From Actinomycetota bacterium (lineage in GTDB: Bacteria > Actinomycetota > Actinomycetes > S36-B12): DNA of 64,000 nt. Each line of letters begins with the position of its first letter. The first letter of the stretch is position 1. The stretch is from NCBI GenBank assembly GCA_016717115.1, contig JADKGE010000007.1, positions 1 to 64,000 of the forward strand, written 5' to 3'. Positions 7,021 to 16,331 of this stretch are shown here, in pieces. A program made the translations under genes and the position numbers. The notes under the pieces were generated by a model. That model was not told where the DNA came from, searched no databases, and saw nothing but the letters and a program-made list of their open reading frames with translations.

Positions 7021-8793
7021 CTACTCCTTGTCGTGGTCGTGCTCGCGCTCGAACTCCTCCTTGGCGTGCTGGATGTCCTGGTCGCTGCGAAGCGCGCGCA
7101 ACTGGCTCGTGGAGTCGATCTCGACGCCGCTCTCGAGATCGACGGCCGTCGCGCCCTCGGGCAGGTTGGACAAGTCGGGGGCGATGATGATGTCCGGCAG
7201 GCCGGAGTCGGGCAGTCGCACGGTGTCCTCCTCGTAACTGGTGACGAGAAGGACCAGCTCGGACGAGGTCCGCTTCGACAAAGTCTCGCCGCGGAAGAAC
7301 GCCGGCGCGATGATGTTCCAGATGATCATCAGGACGACGCCGCTCAGGAGGGCGCCCATGCCCAGGATGAACACGCCACCGATTCCCCACAGTGTCGTGC
7401 TGCCGTAGTCGGGCTGGGCGTACTGGTACGAGGCGATGACGAAAGCGCTCAGCAGGAGGGTGCCGCCGAGGAACGGGAACAGGCCCTTCATGACGAAGTT
7501 GCGCCCGCCCGTGAAGATGTCATGCCGGTAGAACCAGACGGCGGCGAATCCCGTGAGGCCGTAGTAGAAGGCGATCATGAGGCCGACGGCTGCGATGGAG
7601 TCGCCGAGCACGTTCTCGCTGATCAGCGTGAGGCCCACGTAGAAGATGATCGACACCAGGCCCATCACGACCGTCGACACCGTAGGCGTCATGTACTTGG
7701 GATGGATGCGGGCGAAGGCCGAGGGGATGGCCTTGTAGGCACCCATGGCAAGAGCCGTGCGGGCGGTGGGCAGGATCGTCGTCTGCGTCGACGCGGAGGC
7801 CGACGAGAGAACCGACAGGATGAGCAGGATCTCCATCGTCTTGCCCAGGAACGACTCCCCGAAGACGGACGGGCCGAGGGCCTGGAACACGTCGTCGGAA
7901 TTCTCGGGGTTCGCGAGTCCGAGTCCCTCCTCGCCGGTGCCGGCGAACGCGACGGTGGCCACGCTGACGATGGCGTAGGTCAGCAGCAGCAGCAGGGTCG
8001 AGATGATGGCGGCGCGGCCGGGGGTCTTCTCCGGATCGGACGTCTCCTCGTTGATGCTGACCGCGGTGTCCCAGCCCCAGTAGATGAAGACCGCGATCAG
8101 GGTTGCGGTGACCAAGGCGCTGAGCGAGAGACCAGAGGGCCACAGCCACGACAGTTCCGGGGTCAGGGAATCGGGTGTGGCGTTGCCGCCGTAGACCTTG
8201 ATGAGGGCGATGGCCGAGAAGATGACGAGGACGACCACCTCGATGCCGAGGAGGGCGTACTGCAGGCGTGCCGAAACCTCGATACCGCGGTAGCAGATGT
8301 AGGTCATCACGATGATCCAGCCGACGCCAGCCACCATGCTCCAGAAGGTGGACGCGGCCAGATCGTCAAGTCCGAAGAGCTGGAATCCGTAGGACCCGGC
8401 GATCTGGGCGAGGTTCGCCATCACGATGACGTCGGCGGCGATGATGCCCCAGCCGCCGATCCATCCGGCACGAGGCCCGAAGGCGCGGGTGGCCCACGTG
8501 AATGTGGTGCCGCAGTCGGGCTCGGCCTTGTTCAACTGCTGGTAGGCGATCGCGATGAAGAACATGGGGACGAATGCCAGGAGCATGATCGACGGCGCCT
8601 TGACGCCGACGATGCTGTCACCGTTCGCCGTCGCCACGACGAAGCCGAGGCTGGCGGCGAGGCTGTAGGCAGGTGCCGTCGAGGCCATCCCGATGACGAT
8701 GCTGGAGACGAGGCCCAGTGCGCCGGATTTCAGTCCCTTGTCACTGGCGGCCTCGGGGAAACCGAGGGGGGCTTGGGTCTCCAGGTGCGACAT
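7021..8793 (-). CDS. APC-superfamily amino acid/amine permease
   Basis: The 590-residue protein has about 12 membrane helices and the APC pattern: SGALGLVSSIVIGMASTAPA in helix 1, GTTFTWATRAFGPRAGWIGG after helix 2, and INEETSDPEKTPGRA after helix 6. A cytoplasmic tail of about 100 residues ends rich in Glu, His and Asp. The substrate should be an amino acid, amine or related compound. The start is ATG 8793, with GGGAGC 6 bp upstream; the frame reads on 69 codons further but without similarity or site. It is divergent from the PLP lyase/kinase operon, so it may import that pathway's substrate; that is inference. Confidence 0.88.
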   Translation of the reverse strand: MSHLETQAPLGFPEAASDKGLKSGALGLVSSIVIGMASTAPAYSLAASLGFVVATANGDSIVGVKAPSIMLLAFVPMFFIAIAYQQLNKAEPDCGTTFTWATRAFGPRAGWIGGWGIIAADVIVMANLAQIAGSYGFQLFGLDDLAASTFWSMVAGVGWIIVMTYICYRGIEVSARLQYALLGIEVVVLVIFSAIALIKVYGGNATPDSLTPELSWLWPSGLSLSALVTATLIAVFIYWGWDTAVSINEETSDPEKTPGRAAIISTLLLLLTYAIVSVATVAFAGTGEEGLGLANPENSDDVFQALGPSVFGESFLGKTMEILLILSVLSSASASTQTTILPTARTALAMGAYKAIPSAFARIHPKYMTPTVSTVVMGLVSIIFYVGLTLISENVLGDSIAAVGLMIAFYYGLTGFAAVWFYRHDIFTGGRNFVMKGLFPFLGGTLLLSAFVIASYQYAQPDYGSTTLWGIGGVFILGMGALLSGVVLMIIWNIIAPAFFRGETLSKRTSSELVLLVTSYEEDTVRLPDSGLPDIIIAPDLSNLPEGATAVDLESGVEIDSTSQLRALRSDQDIQHAKEEFEREHDHDKE

Positions 8794-9182
8794 CAGCAGC
8801 TCCCAACACGTGGTAGATCGGTAGCGCCGAGGTCGGCACGCGCGCGACGCTACCGTCAAAAAGGGCGCCCGAGGGCTGGATTGGGCCGAGAGTGACGAGA
8901 TCGTCGGAGCGAGGATTCTGGAGCAGGAATACCTCGATTGCCGAGGACTCCGCCGAGGACTCCTCGCCGGTGAACACGCCAACCGCCGCATATCGGGCAA
9001 AAGTGCGGCACCAGCAGTGAACTGTGACCGGTACCGCCTGGTCGAATTCGGTCAGCGGGCGCGGCCCCGCGGATCCGAACGCGGATTTCGCTCGCCGCAG
9101 GGCCCATGGACTGTGGAACAGTAGGCGCCGCCGGCCGAGGGTCGGCGGCCGGGCGCGGACGGAAGCAGGGGTTGGAGAAACG
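8794..9182. promoter_or_regulatory. Divergent intergenic region between permease and PLP enzyme genes
   Basis: This 389-bp non-coding space must hold the promoters for both flanking transcription units. A perfect 12-bp tandem direct repeat (gccgaggactcc twice, 8940-8963) lies near its middle and could be a binding site. A G/C-rich imperfect inverted repeat is present near 9127-9155. No convincing -35/-10 pair or start-supporting small gene was found. No regulator gene is adjacent. Confidence 0.4.
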
Positions 9183-10598
9183 ATGAGCGACGACACAGGC
9201 TTAGAGGGCTTCCTCGACGAGCTCTACCCCTACCGGCGCGACAGCGAGACCTACCGGGCGATTCCCGAGCATGGCCGGCCGGTGGCCGACGTGCTGGCCG
9301 AGGTGCGCGGCTACGCCGCTCGCGAGGACGCGATGGGCGACGAAGGACGCGTATCCTGGTCGCTCTACTGCGGTGACCACGACCACTACCACGTGCTGAG
9401 CGAGGTGTTCGAGGAGTTCGCGCACGTCAACGTGCTCCAGCGCGACATGTATCCGTCGGCCACCAAGTTCGAGGCGGAGATCATCGCCATGGTGGCCGAC
9501 ATGCTCCATGGCGAAGCGGCCGGCTCGGATGTCTGCGGCGTCGTGACCAGCGGCGGCAGCGAGAGCCTCATCACTGCGCTGTACACCTACCGCGAGCAGG
9601 CGGCCAAGGAGCGCGGGGTCACCCGCCCCAACGTCGTCATTCCGACCACGGCGCACGTCGCCCTCGACAAGGGCGCCCACTGGCTGGGCATCGAGATGCG
9701 CCATGCGCCAATCACCGACGCCTACGTCGTTGACGTGTCGGCGATGGCGGACCTCATCGACGAGAACACCATCGCGATCGTCGGTTCGGCCGGCAACTAC
9801 GGTCACGGCCTCATCGACCCCATCCCCGAACTCGGCCAGCTCGCCCTGTCGAAGGGGATCGGTCTGCACGTCGACGGATGCCTCGGGGGATTCCTCCTGC
9901 CGTGGATCGAACTGTCCGGCGTCGACGTGCCGCTGTGGGACTTCAGGGTTCCTGGCGTGACGAGCATCAGCGCCGACACGCACAAGTACGGATACGCGCT
10001 CAAGGGGACGTCGACCCTCATGTATCGCACAAAGGCGCTTCGGGCGCACCAGTGGTTCACCTATCCCGACTGGCCCGGGGGCCTCTACCTGTCGCCGGGG
10101 CTGGCCGGTTCCCGCAGCGGTGGCCTGATCGCGTCCACCTGGGCCTCCCTGCTGCTGACGGGGCGCGACGGCTACCTGGATGCCGCGCGCCGCATCTACG
10201 ACTCGGCGCAGGCGATCAGGGCGGGCATCGACTCTCGGATGCCGGAACTCGCCGTGATCGGCGACCCCACCTTCCTCGTCGCCTTCACGTCCGCCACGCT
10301 CGACGTCTACCTGATCAACGACGAGCTGAAGCGTCGGGGCTGGCGCATGAATGCGCTGCAGCTTCCGCCCGCCCTGCACTTCTGCGTCACCCGGCCCAAC
10401 GCCACTCCGGATGTGGTCGACGCGTTCCTCGCGGATCTCCACGGCTCGGTGGCCTATGCCAAGGCCCATCATGGTGAGCCGGCCGCCAGCGGTGCGATGT
10501 ACGGCCTCGGCGGCACCCCGCAAGGCAACGCCGACGTCAATGCGCTGATGGGCGGTTACCTGGATGCCATGCATGACGTGGCGCCGGACGCGTCGTAG
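9183..10598 (+). CDS. PLP-dependent sphingosine-1-phosphate lyase-like enzyme
   Basis: The 471-residue fold-type I PLP enzyme closely follows eukaryotic sphingosine-1-phosphate lyase in its landmarks: GRVSWSLYCGD, VVTSGGSESLITA, GHGLIDPIPEL, LHVDGCLGGFLLP, TSISADTHKYGYALKG (Lys of the internal aldimine), WPGGLYLSPGLAGSRSGG and GAMYGLGG near the end. The eukaryotic enzyme splits phosphorylated long-chain bases into an aldehyde and phosphoethanolamine; bacterial relatives also include amino acid decarboxylases, so the substrate is open. There is no N-terminal membrane anchor, so it should be cytosolic. GGAG lies upstream of the ATG. The FGGY kinase gene begins 4 bp after the stop, and a permease gene is divergent. 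Confidence 0.85.
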   Translation: MSDDTGLEGFLDELYPYRRDSETYRAIPEHGRPVADVLAEVRGYAAREDAMGDEGRVSWSLYCGDHDHYHVLSEVFEEFAHVNVLQRDMYPSATKFEAEIIAMVADMLHGEAAGSDVCGVVTSGGSESLITALYTYREQAAKERGVTRPNVVIPTTAHVALDKGAHWLGIEMRHAPITDAYVVDVSAMADLIDENTIAIVGSAGNYGHGLIDPIPELGQLALSKGIGLHVDGCLGGFLLPWIELSGVDVPLWDFRVPGVTSISADTHKYGYALKGTSTLMYRTKALRAHQWFTYPDWPGGLYLSPGLAGSRSGGLIASTWASLLLTGRDGYLDAARRIYDSAQAIRAGIDSRMPELAVIGDPTFLVAFTSATLDVYLINDELKRRGWRMNALQLPPALHFCVTRPNATPDVVDAFLADLHGSVAYAKAHHGEPAASGAMYGLGGTPQGNADVNALMGGYLDAMHDVAPDAS

Positions 10599-10601
10599 TC
10601 G

Positions 10602-12155
10602 ATGAGCGCTGATCGCTGGGTCCTTGCGATCGACCTCGGGAACGGTGGTCCGAAGGTCGCCGTTGTCGACGCCGGGGGGAACCTCCGATCGGTCGCGTTC
10701 CGACCAGTCTCCGTCCACATCGGTCTCGACGGCGCTGCGACGCAGGATGCCGACGAGTGGTGGTCGACCTTGGTGGAGGCTTCGCGGGATGCGATCGCCA
10801 ACGGCAACGTCGAGGCCGCGGCCGCCGAGGCGATCGCCATCACGGGCCAGTGGGGGTCCACGGTGCCGGTGGATGCGGCGGGGCGGCCCGTCGGTGAGGT
10901 CTTGCTGTGGGCAGACACCCGGGGTGGCAAGTACGTCCGCGACGTCATCGGCGGACCCGTCAGCTTCCAGGGCTACGCCCCGCAGCGCGTGCTGCCGTGG
11001 ATCCGCACGACGGGCGGGGCCCCGACCCCCAGCGGCGCGGACCCCACGGGCCACTCGCTGCTCCTCCAGCGCGAGATGCGGGCGGTCTACGACCGCGCCG
11101 CATTCCTCCTTGAGCCCGTCGACTTCCTGGGGGCACGGTTCACGGGGCGGATAGCGGCGACGCCGGCATCGATGACGGGCAGTTGGGTCACGCGAAACCG
11201 CCTCCACGAGGAGCCTGTCTACGACCAGCGCCTCGTCCGATGGTCCAAGCGCGACGCCGCGAAGCTGCCGCCTTTGGTCCCGACCGGTTCGGTGCTCGGC
11301 GGCGTCCTGCCGGACGTGGCCGACGAGTTCGGCATCCCCGCCGGCGTGCCCGTCGTGTGCGGAACCCCGGACCTGCTGTCGGCGGTGATCGGCAGCGGGG
11401 CCGTCGAGCCCTATGCCACCCATGTGACCATCTCGACCACGGCATGGGTCGGTGCTCGCGTTCCGTTCAAGAAGACCGACATCCTGCACTCGATCGCCAC
11501 CGTGCCGGGCTTCGACAACGACTTCCCCGTGGTCGCGAACAATCACGAGACGGGTGGCGCCGCCCTGCGCTGGCTGAGAGAGCAGGTGCTTCCCGACGAG
11601 TCGTACGACGATCTCGTAACGAAGGCGGAGGGGGCGCCGGCCGGTAGCGAAGGCGTGCTCTTCACTCCCTGGCTCAACGGGGAGCGCAGTCCCGTCGATG
11701 ACAAGCGACTGCGCGCCTCCTTCCTCAACATCTCGCTGCGCACGGATCAGGCGACCCTGATCCGGTCCGTCATGGAAGGCGTCGCGTTCAACGCCCGATG
11801 GCTGTTCGACTACTACGAGAAGTTCCTGGGGCGTCGCGTGCCGTCGGTGCGCATCATCGGCGGTGGCGCCCAGTCCGACTTGTGGTGCCAGTTGCACGCC
11901 TATGCGCTCGACCGGCCCGTGGAACGACCCGCCGATCCGCGTGACGCGCAGTTGAAGGGCGCCGCGGCCTGGGCGCGTGTGTGCCTTGGTGAGATGACGC
12001 TCGAGCAGGCAGGTCGGCAGGCCATCGTGACCGACACATTCCTGCCGGACGGCCCGGATGCGGCCGTCTACCGCGCGCTGTACCCGGAGTTCCGAAGGCT
12101 GTACAGGACGCTCAAGAAGACACACCAGCGACTGGGTCGACTCAATGGCACCTGA
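10602..12155 (+). CDS. FGGY-family carbohydrate kinase
   Basis: The 517-residue protein has both FGGY domains. It starts with the phosphate-binding strand VLAIDLGNGGPKVAVVD, has ITGQWGSTVPVD and WADTRGG in the first domain, and RIIGGGAQSDLWCQLHADALD-like adenosine-binding sequence in the second (GGGAQSDLWCQ, then RDAQLKGAAAWA). It should phosphorylate a sugar or polyol with ATP, xylulokinase-like in layout, but the exact substrate cannot be read. Its start lies 4 bp after the stop of the lyase-like gene, which argues for translation coupling and a shared pathway: phosphorylation by this kinase followed by cleavage, or processing of the cleavage product. Confidence 0.88.
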   Translation: MSADRWVLAIDLGNGGPKVAVVDAGGNLRSVAFRPVSVHIGLDGAATQDADEWWSTLVEASRDAIANGNVEAAAAEAIAITGQWGSTVPVDAAGRPVGEVLLWADTRGGKYVRDVIGGPVSFQGYAPQRVLPWIRTTGGAPTPSGADPTGHSLLLQREMRAVYDRAAFLLEPVDFLGARFTGRIAATPASMTGSWVTRNRLHEEPVYDQRLVRWSKRDAAKLPPLVPTGSVLGGVLPDVADEFGIPAGVPVVCGTPDLLSAVIGSGAVEPYATHVTISTTAWVGARVPFKKTDILHSIATVPGFDNDFPVVANNHETGGAALRWLREQVLPDESYDDLVTKAEGAPAGSEGVLFTPWLNGERSPVDDKRLRASFLNISLRTDQATLIRSVMEGVAFNARWLFDYYEKFLGRRVPSVRIIGGGAQSDLWCQLHAYALDRPVERPADPRDAQLKGAAAWARVCLGEMTLEQAGRQAIVTDTFLPDGPDAAVYRALYPEFRRLYRTLKKTHQRLGRLNGT

Positions 12156-12247
12156 CGTCGACGCGAACTGATCGCAGAGGCACAACCGTTGCGGTTGCTG
12201 TGGATTGAGCCCGACGGACTGTCACACCTTCGTTCTAGTGTGGGGGC

Positions 12248-13678
12248 ATGAAATCGAGGGCTGGGGTCGCGGGTGTGGCGCCGGATCGGGTGGTGGATGA
12301 CCCGGTTCTGGTGGACTTCGTCGATGGCCTGACGCCCGGTGAGCTGCTGGGGATGCTGGCGGGGATGCGGCCCAGCTCGCTGGTGCTGGACGCGCTGATG
12401 ACGATCGACCGGGCCGCGCTGTCGGATGTGGACGCGGTGGCGTTCCTGCAGGTCCATCAGCGGGTCGCCGCCTGGTGGGCCGCTGTGGGCCTGGAGGCGG
12501 TGATCCCGGCGGCAGCGGCGGAGCCCCTGATCGAGGAGTTCACGCTCCTGGTCCCGGGCTCGGACGAGGAGCGGACCATCCGGATCGCGGACGTGCGTCG
12601 GGAGGAGCTCGGTGCCGCGCTGCGGCTGCCACCGGCGACCGCGCAGGACCACATCGACACCGCCCGGCTGCTGGCCGGTCCCCTCGCCGCGACCGCCGTG
12701 GCTCTCGCGGCGGGAGAGATCACCGACCGGCACGTCGCCGTGATCGTGGAGGCGGCCGGGCGGCTGCCCGGCCGGGGGATGCGTGACGACGGCGATCGGG
12801 CCACGTTCACGTCATGCTGTGCGGACCTGGAGCGGCGGGTGCTGCCGACCGCGCGGAAGGCCACCGTGTCGATGACCCGCGCCGCGGCACGCCGGGCGGT
12901 GCTGGCGATCGACGCGGCCGGGGAGCGCCGACGCCGCTGCGAAGCCAAGTGCACCCGTGACGTGTACGTCGTCGATGAGCTGGACGGGATCTCGACCCTG
13001 ATCGCCCGCATGTCCACCGAGGCCGCCCACGCGGTGATGGCGCAGGTGGAGGCGCTGGCTCACAACGAGGGGTTCACGCCCGACCCCGCGGCGACGATGG
13101 GCGAGCGCCGCGCCGAGGCCCTCGCCGCGCTGGTCCTACGGACCGAAGCCTCGCTCCCGCAGGTCCGGGCCCACCTCGACCTGGTGATCGACCTGCCCAC
13201 CTTGCTCGCCCTCGCCGACGCCCTCGGCGGTGCGGAGTCCGGCGGTCCGGCTGGTCAGGTGGAGCTTCGGGGTGCGGGTCCGGTCAGCGCGGACGTGGTC
13301 CGGGACCTGCTCACCGATCCCGAGGTGGCGGTGACGATGCGGCGGCTGGTCACCGACCCGGTCACCGGGCACCTGCTCGACTACGGGCGTCGGGTCTACC
13401 AGGTGCCGCAGCGGCTGCGGGAGTACGTCGTGGCCCGCGACCGGGTCTGCCGGTTCCCCGGCTGCCGCCGAGCCGCCGCCCGATCCCAGATCGACCACGC
13501 CGACGCGTGGAACGACGGCGGGGACACCTCACCCGCCAACCTCGGCGCCCTATGCGTCAGACACCACCAGCTCAAGACCCACACCGGCTGGACCATCACC
13601 GCCAGCAGACCCGACGGATCCTGCACCTGGACCTCACCCCACGGCCGCACCTACGAACACGCGCCCCCACCCCTCTGA
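12248..13678 (+). CDS. DUF222 domain protein with C-terminal HNH endonuclease
   Basis: The 476-residue product is a member of the abundant actinobacterial DUF222/HNH family related to the mycobacterial 13E12 repeat proteins. Residues about 20-300 are the helical DUF222 region. The C-terminus carries a complete HNH site: CRFPGCRR, then SQIDHADAWNDGG, then NLGALCVRHHQLKTH, giving the Cys ligands, His general base, Asn and final HH. The family is present in many divergent copies per genome and its role is unknown; mobility or DNA damage functions have been proposed. No inverted repeats or target duplications are obvious at its flanks. Confidence 0.88.
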   Translation: MKSRAGVAGVAPDRVVDDPVLVDFVDGLTPGELLGMLAGMRPSSLVLDALMTIDRAALSDVDAVAFLQVHQRVAAWWAAVGLEAVIPAAAAEPLIEEFTLLVPGSDEERTIRIADVRREELGAALRLPPATAQDHIDTARLLAGPLAATAVALAAGEITDRHVAVIVEAAGRLPGRGMRDDGDRATFTSCCADLERRVLPTARKATVSMTRAAARRAVLAIDAAGERRRRCEAKCTRDVYVVDELDGISTLIARMSTEAAHAVMAQVEALAHNEGFTPDPAATMGERRAEALAALVLRTEASLPQVRAHLDLVIDLPTLLALADALGGAESGGPAGQVELRGAGPVSADVVRDLLTDPEVAVTMRRLVTDPVTGHLLDYGRRVYQVPQRLREYVVARDRVCRFPGCRRAAARSQIDHADAWNDGGDTSPANLGALCVRHHQLKTHTGWTITASRPDGSCTWTSPHGRTYEHAPPPL

Positions 13679-13736
13679 GGGCGGCGATTGGTGGCTGGCC
13701 CTGCGATCGGAACCGCGACTGCGTAGTCTCGGCAGC

Positions 13737-14756
13737 GTGCGCATCGGACTCCTCACTGGCGGTGGCGACTGCCCAGGGCTCAACGCCCTCATCAGGGCTG
13801 TCGTCAAGCAGGGCAGCATTCACGGGCATTCACTGGTCGGCTTCCGGCATGGCTGGCGAGGTGTCGTCGACGGAGACCTGTTCCCACTCACCCGCGATCA
13901 CGTCAGGGGGGTGCTCCCGCTCGGTGGCACGATGCTGGGCACGGCGCGGTTCCACCCGCACGAGGACAACGGCGGCATCGACGCCGTCCTGGAGACCCTG
14001 AAGCATGAGCACATCGACGCGCTGATCTGCGTTGGCGGCGACGGCACGCTGCACGCCGCGGGCAAGCTCGCGGCGGCCGGCGTCGGCATGGTGTGCGCAC
14101 CGAAGACGATCGACAACGACGTATGGGGCACCGATCGGTCCGTCGGATTCGACACGGCCGTGAGCATCGCCACGGAGGCCATCGACCGAGTCCACACGAC
14201 GGCGGAGTCGCACGACCGGGTGATGGTGGTCGAGGTGATGGGTCACCACGTGGGCTGGATCGCCGTCGCGGCCGGCATTGCCGGCGGCGCAGACATGATC
14301 CTCATTCCCGAGGATCCGTTCGACATCGACGACATCGCGGCGAGGCTGCGCCACCGGCACCGCTCCTACGCCTCGTCGTCGATCGTGGTGGTGGCCGAAG
14401 GTGCAACCGCGAGGCCTGGCACGTTGGACTTCGTCGCTCCAGAGGGGCCGTACGGCTCCATCGTCGCCGGCGCCATGGGAGAGCGCATCAAGATCGAGCT
14501 CCAGGAGCGAACCGGATTCGACACGCGAGTCACCATCCTCGGCCACACGCAGCGGGGCGGCACGCCGACCGCCACCGATCGCCTGCTCGCCAGCCGGTTC
14601 GGGGTGGCCGCGGCGGACGCCGTGGATGCAGGTGCCACGTCCGTCATGACCGCCCTCGTGGGCGATGAGATCAAGCTGGTGGATATCGCGGAGGTCGCGG
14701 GTCGGCTCAAGGAAGTACCCGAAGACCTCCGGCGCGTGGCAGAGTCCCTCTACTAG
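13737..14756 (+). CDS. pfkA: 6-phosphofructokinase (group III type)
   Basis: The 339-residue enzyme phosphorylates fructose 6-phosphate to the 1,6-bisphosphate in glycolysis. Motifs are GGGDCPGLNA at the N-terminus, VGGDGTLHAAG in the donor site, PKTIDNDVWGTD with the catalytic Asp, VEVMGHHVGWIA, and ILGHTQRGGTPTA. In Escherichia coli numbering the donor-site residues would be Gly104 (ATP-like) and Lys124 (pyrophosphate-like). This mixed set is typical of actinobacterial group III enzymes, so ATP versus pyrophosphate use cannot be told from sequence. The GTG start directly precedes the first beta strand. The WS/DGAT gene follows by 24 bp. Confidence 0.93.
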   Translation: MRIGLLTGGGDCPGLNALIRAVVKQGSIHGHSLVGFRHGWRGVVDGDLFPLTRDHVRGVLPLGGTMLGTARFHPHEDNGGIDAVLETLKHEHIDALICVGGDGTLHAAGKLAAAGVGMVCAPKTIDNDVWGTDRSVGFDTAVSIATEAIDRVHTTAESHDRVMVVEVMGHHVGWIAVAAGIAGGADMILIPEDPFDIDDIAARLRHRHRSYASSSIVVVAEGATARPGTLDFVAPEGPYGSIVAGAMGERIKIELQERTGFDTRVTILGHTQRGGTPTATDRLLASRFGVAAADAVDAGATSVMTALVGDEIKLVDIAEVAGRLKEVPEDLRRVAESLY

Positions 14757-14780
14757 CGGTTCAGGGAAGAGGGCTCGAGG

Positions 14781-16292
14781 ATGGCAAGTGCGCAGATGAG
14801 CGTCCAGGACGCTCTGTGGCTGACGATGGATCGATCGAACAACCTGATGGTCATCGACGGGGTCATGGTCCTGGCCGGGGTGCCGGACTTCGAGGACGTC
14901 CGGGCGACCTTCGAGGACGCTGTGGTGAGGTTCCCGGTACTGGCCCGGAGGCCCGTCCAGCACGGGTCGAAGTGGTTCTGGGAGGACGTGGACGACTTCT
15001 CGATCGACGACCATCTCTCCCATGTCACGCTCGGTCCGGCGGCCGACCTGGCCGCACTGGAGGATTTCGCGGCGATGCAGCGGTCCGTTCCCATCGACAA
15101 GGAACGCCCGCTGTGGACGGGGTTCCTCGTTGAGCCGGTGGCGATGGCCGACGGCAGCGTGGGTTCGGCCATCATCACGAGGTTCCACCACGCCATCGCC
15201 GACGGGGTGAGACTGACCCAGGTTCTCATCGGCATGTGCGAGCCGGCCGACGGGACGTTCGTGCCGCCTGTGGCCCGACGGGGGGCGGGGGGCGACCCGT
15301 TCGATCCCCGACGATCGGTCGTGGATGGGGCCGCCGAGGCCGTGCGCTTCTCCGTGGCCGCGACGAAGGCGGCCGCGGACAGTGTCGGGAACCTGGCGGC
15401 GGCCTCCGCGCGGGCCGCGATGGATGGCAGCGCGTTGTCGGCGATCGCCCACCTCCCACGCGCCGGGCGTGACGGTGTCGTCGCGGGCATCAACGTCGTT
15501 CGCCACCCCGACCGGCTCATCGACGCGCTCGAGAACCTCGGCTTCTCCGACCACCGCTCCGTCAACGACCTCACGTCGGTGACGAAGCTGCTGCTCACCG
15601 ACTCCGGGGAAACGGTCTGGAACGGCCATCCCGGCCAGGCCAAGGCGATGGCCTGGTCGCCACGGATGTCGCTCGACGAGGTGAAGCGCACGGCTCGGGA
15701 GAGCGGAACCACCCTCAACGACGTGCTGCTCGCGGCGGTTGCGGGAGGGCTTCGGCGCTATCTGGCCGCACGGGACGAGGCCCTCAACGAGGTGGTCTGG
15801 ATGGTGCCGGTCAACCTCAAGCCGTTCGAGGAGGATCTCCCCGAGGACCTCGGTAACTACTTCGCCCTCGTCATGCTCGCGATGCCCCTGCATCATGAAT
15901 CCCGAGCCGAACTGCTTCAGGAGATCCATCACCGGATGCTGCGGATCAAGCACTCCGACGAGGCGGTCGTCACGTTCGGACTGCAACGCTCACTGTCGAT
16001 CTCGCCCCCCACGGTGGCCGGATTCCTGACCAACTTCTTCGCCAACAAGGCTGTCGGGATCCTGACGAACGTGCCGGGACCCACGGGTTCGATGACGTTC
16101 GCCGGGATCGAGGTGACGCAGGTGATCGGGTTCGCGCCCTGCTCGGGAGACCAGCCCATGACCGCGACCATCTTCACGTACAACGGCAGCGTCACGATCG
16201 GCTTCGCCGCCGACGACGTTCTCGTCGATGACCTCCGCGGGCTCGTTGACCTCGTGGTGGACGAGGTCGACGCACTCAACGCCGGGTCCTAA
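14781..16292 (+). CDS. WS/DGAT-type O-acyltransferase
   Basis: The 503-residue protein belongs to the bacterial wax ester synthase/acyl-CoA:diacylglycerol acyltransferase family, which makes storage triacylglycerols or wax esters from acyl-CoA. The active-site motif HHAIADG (about residues 137-143) is intact. Other family marks are MDRSNNLMVIDGVM at the start, RESGTTLNDVLLAAVAGGLRRYL in the middle, and NVPGPTGSMTFAG in the C-terminal domain. The length matches the family. It lies 24 bp after phosphofructokinase, so co-transcription is likely. Its presence suggests neutral lipid storage. Confidence 0.92.
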   Translation: MASAQMSVQDALWLTMDRSNNLMVIDGVMVLAGVPDFEDVRATFEDAVVRFPVLARRPVQHGSKWFWEDVDDFSIDDHLSHVTLGPAADLAALEDFAAMQRSVPIDKERPLWTGFLVEPVAMADGSVGSAIITRFHHAIADGVRLTQVLIGMCEPADGTFVPPVARRGAGGDPFDPRRSVVDGAAEAVRFSVAATKAAADSVGNLAAASARAAMDGSALSAIAHLPRAGRDGVVAGINVVRHPDRLIDALENLGFSDHRSVNDLTSVTKLLLTDSGETVWNGHPGQAKAMAWSPRMSLDEVKRTARESGTTLNDVLLAAVAGGLRRYLAARDEALNEVVWMVPVNLKPFEEDLPEDLGNYFALVMLAMPLHHESRAELLQEIHHRMLRIKHSDEAVVTFGLQRSLSISPPTVAGFLTNFFANKAVGILTNVPGPTGSMTFAGIEVTQVIGFAPCSGDQPMTATIFTYNGSVTIGFAADDVLVDDLRGLVDLVVDEVDALNAGS

Positions 16293-16331
16293 GGCGCATC
16301 GCTTCCCTCGAGTGAGGTGGGGAGGCAGGAC

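Noticed and set aside
6979..8895. 638-codon plus-strand frame opposite the APC permease
   Set aside because: Its composition (Gly, Asp, Glu, His, Gln) is that of an antisense frame, while the permease reads perfectly on the minus strand.
8741..9196. 151-codon minus-strand frame in the lyase/permease intergenic region
   Set aside because: It overlaps the permease N-terminus in a different frame, lacks a ribosome site and has no homologous pattern.
9201..12185. 994-codon open frame on the minus strand opposite the lyase and kinase genes
   Set aside because: It mirrors two well-supported plus-strand enzymes, has no recognisable domain, and is rich in Arg, His and Gly as expected for an antisense frame in high-GC DNA.
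13830..15986. 718-codon minus-strand frame opposite phosphofructokinase and WS/DGAT
   Set aside because: It spans two unrelated genes with intact motifs on the other strand and shows no family pattern.
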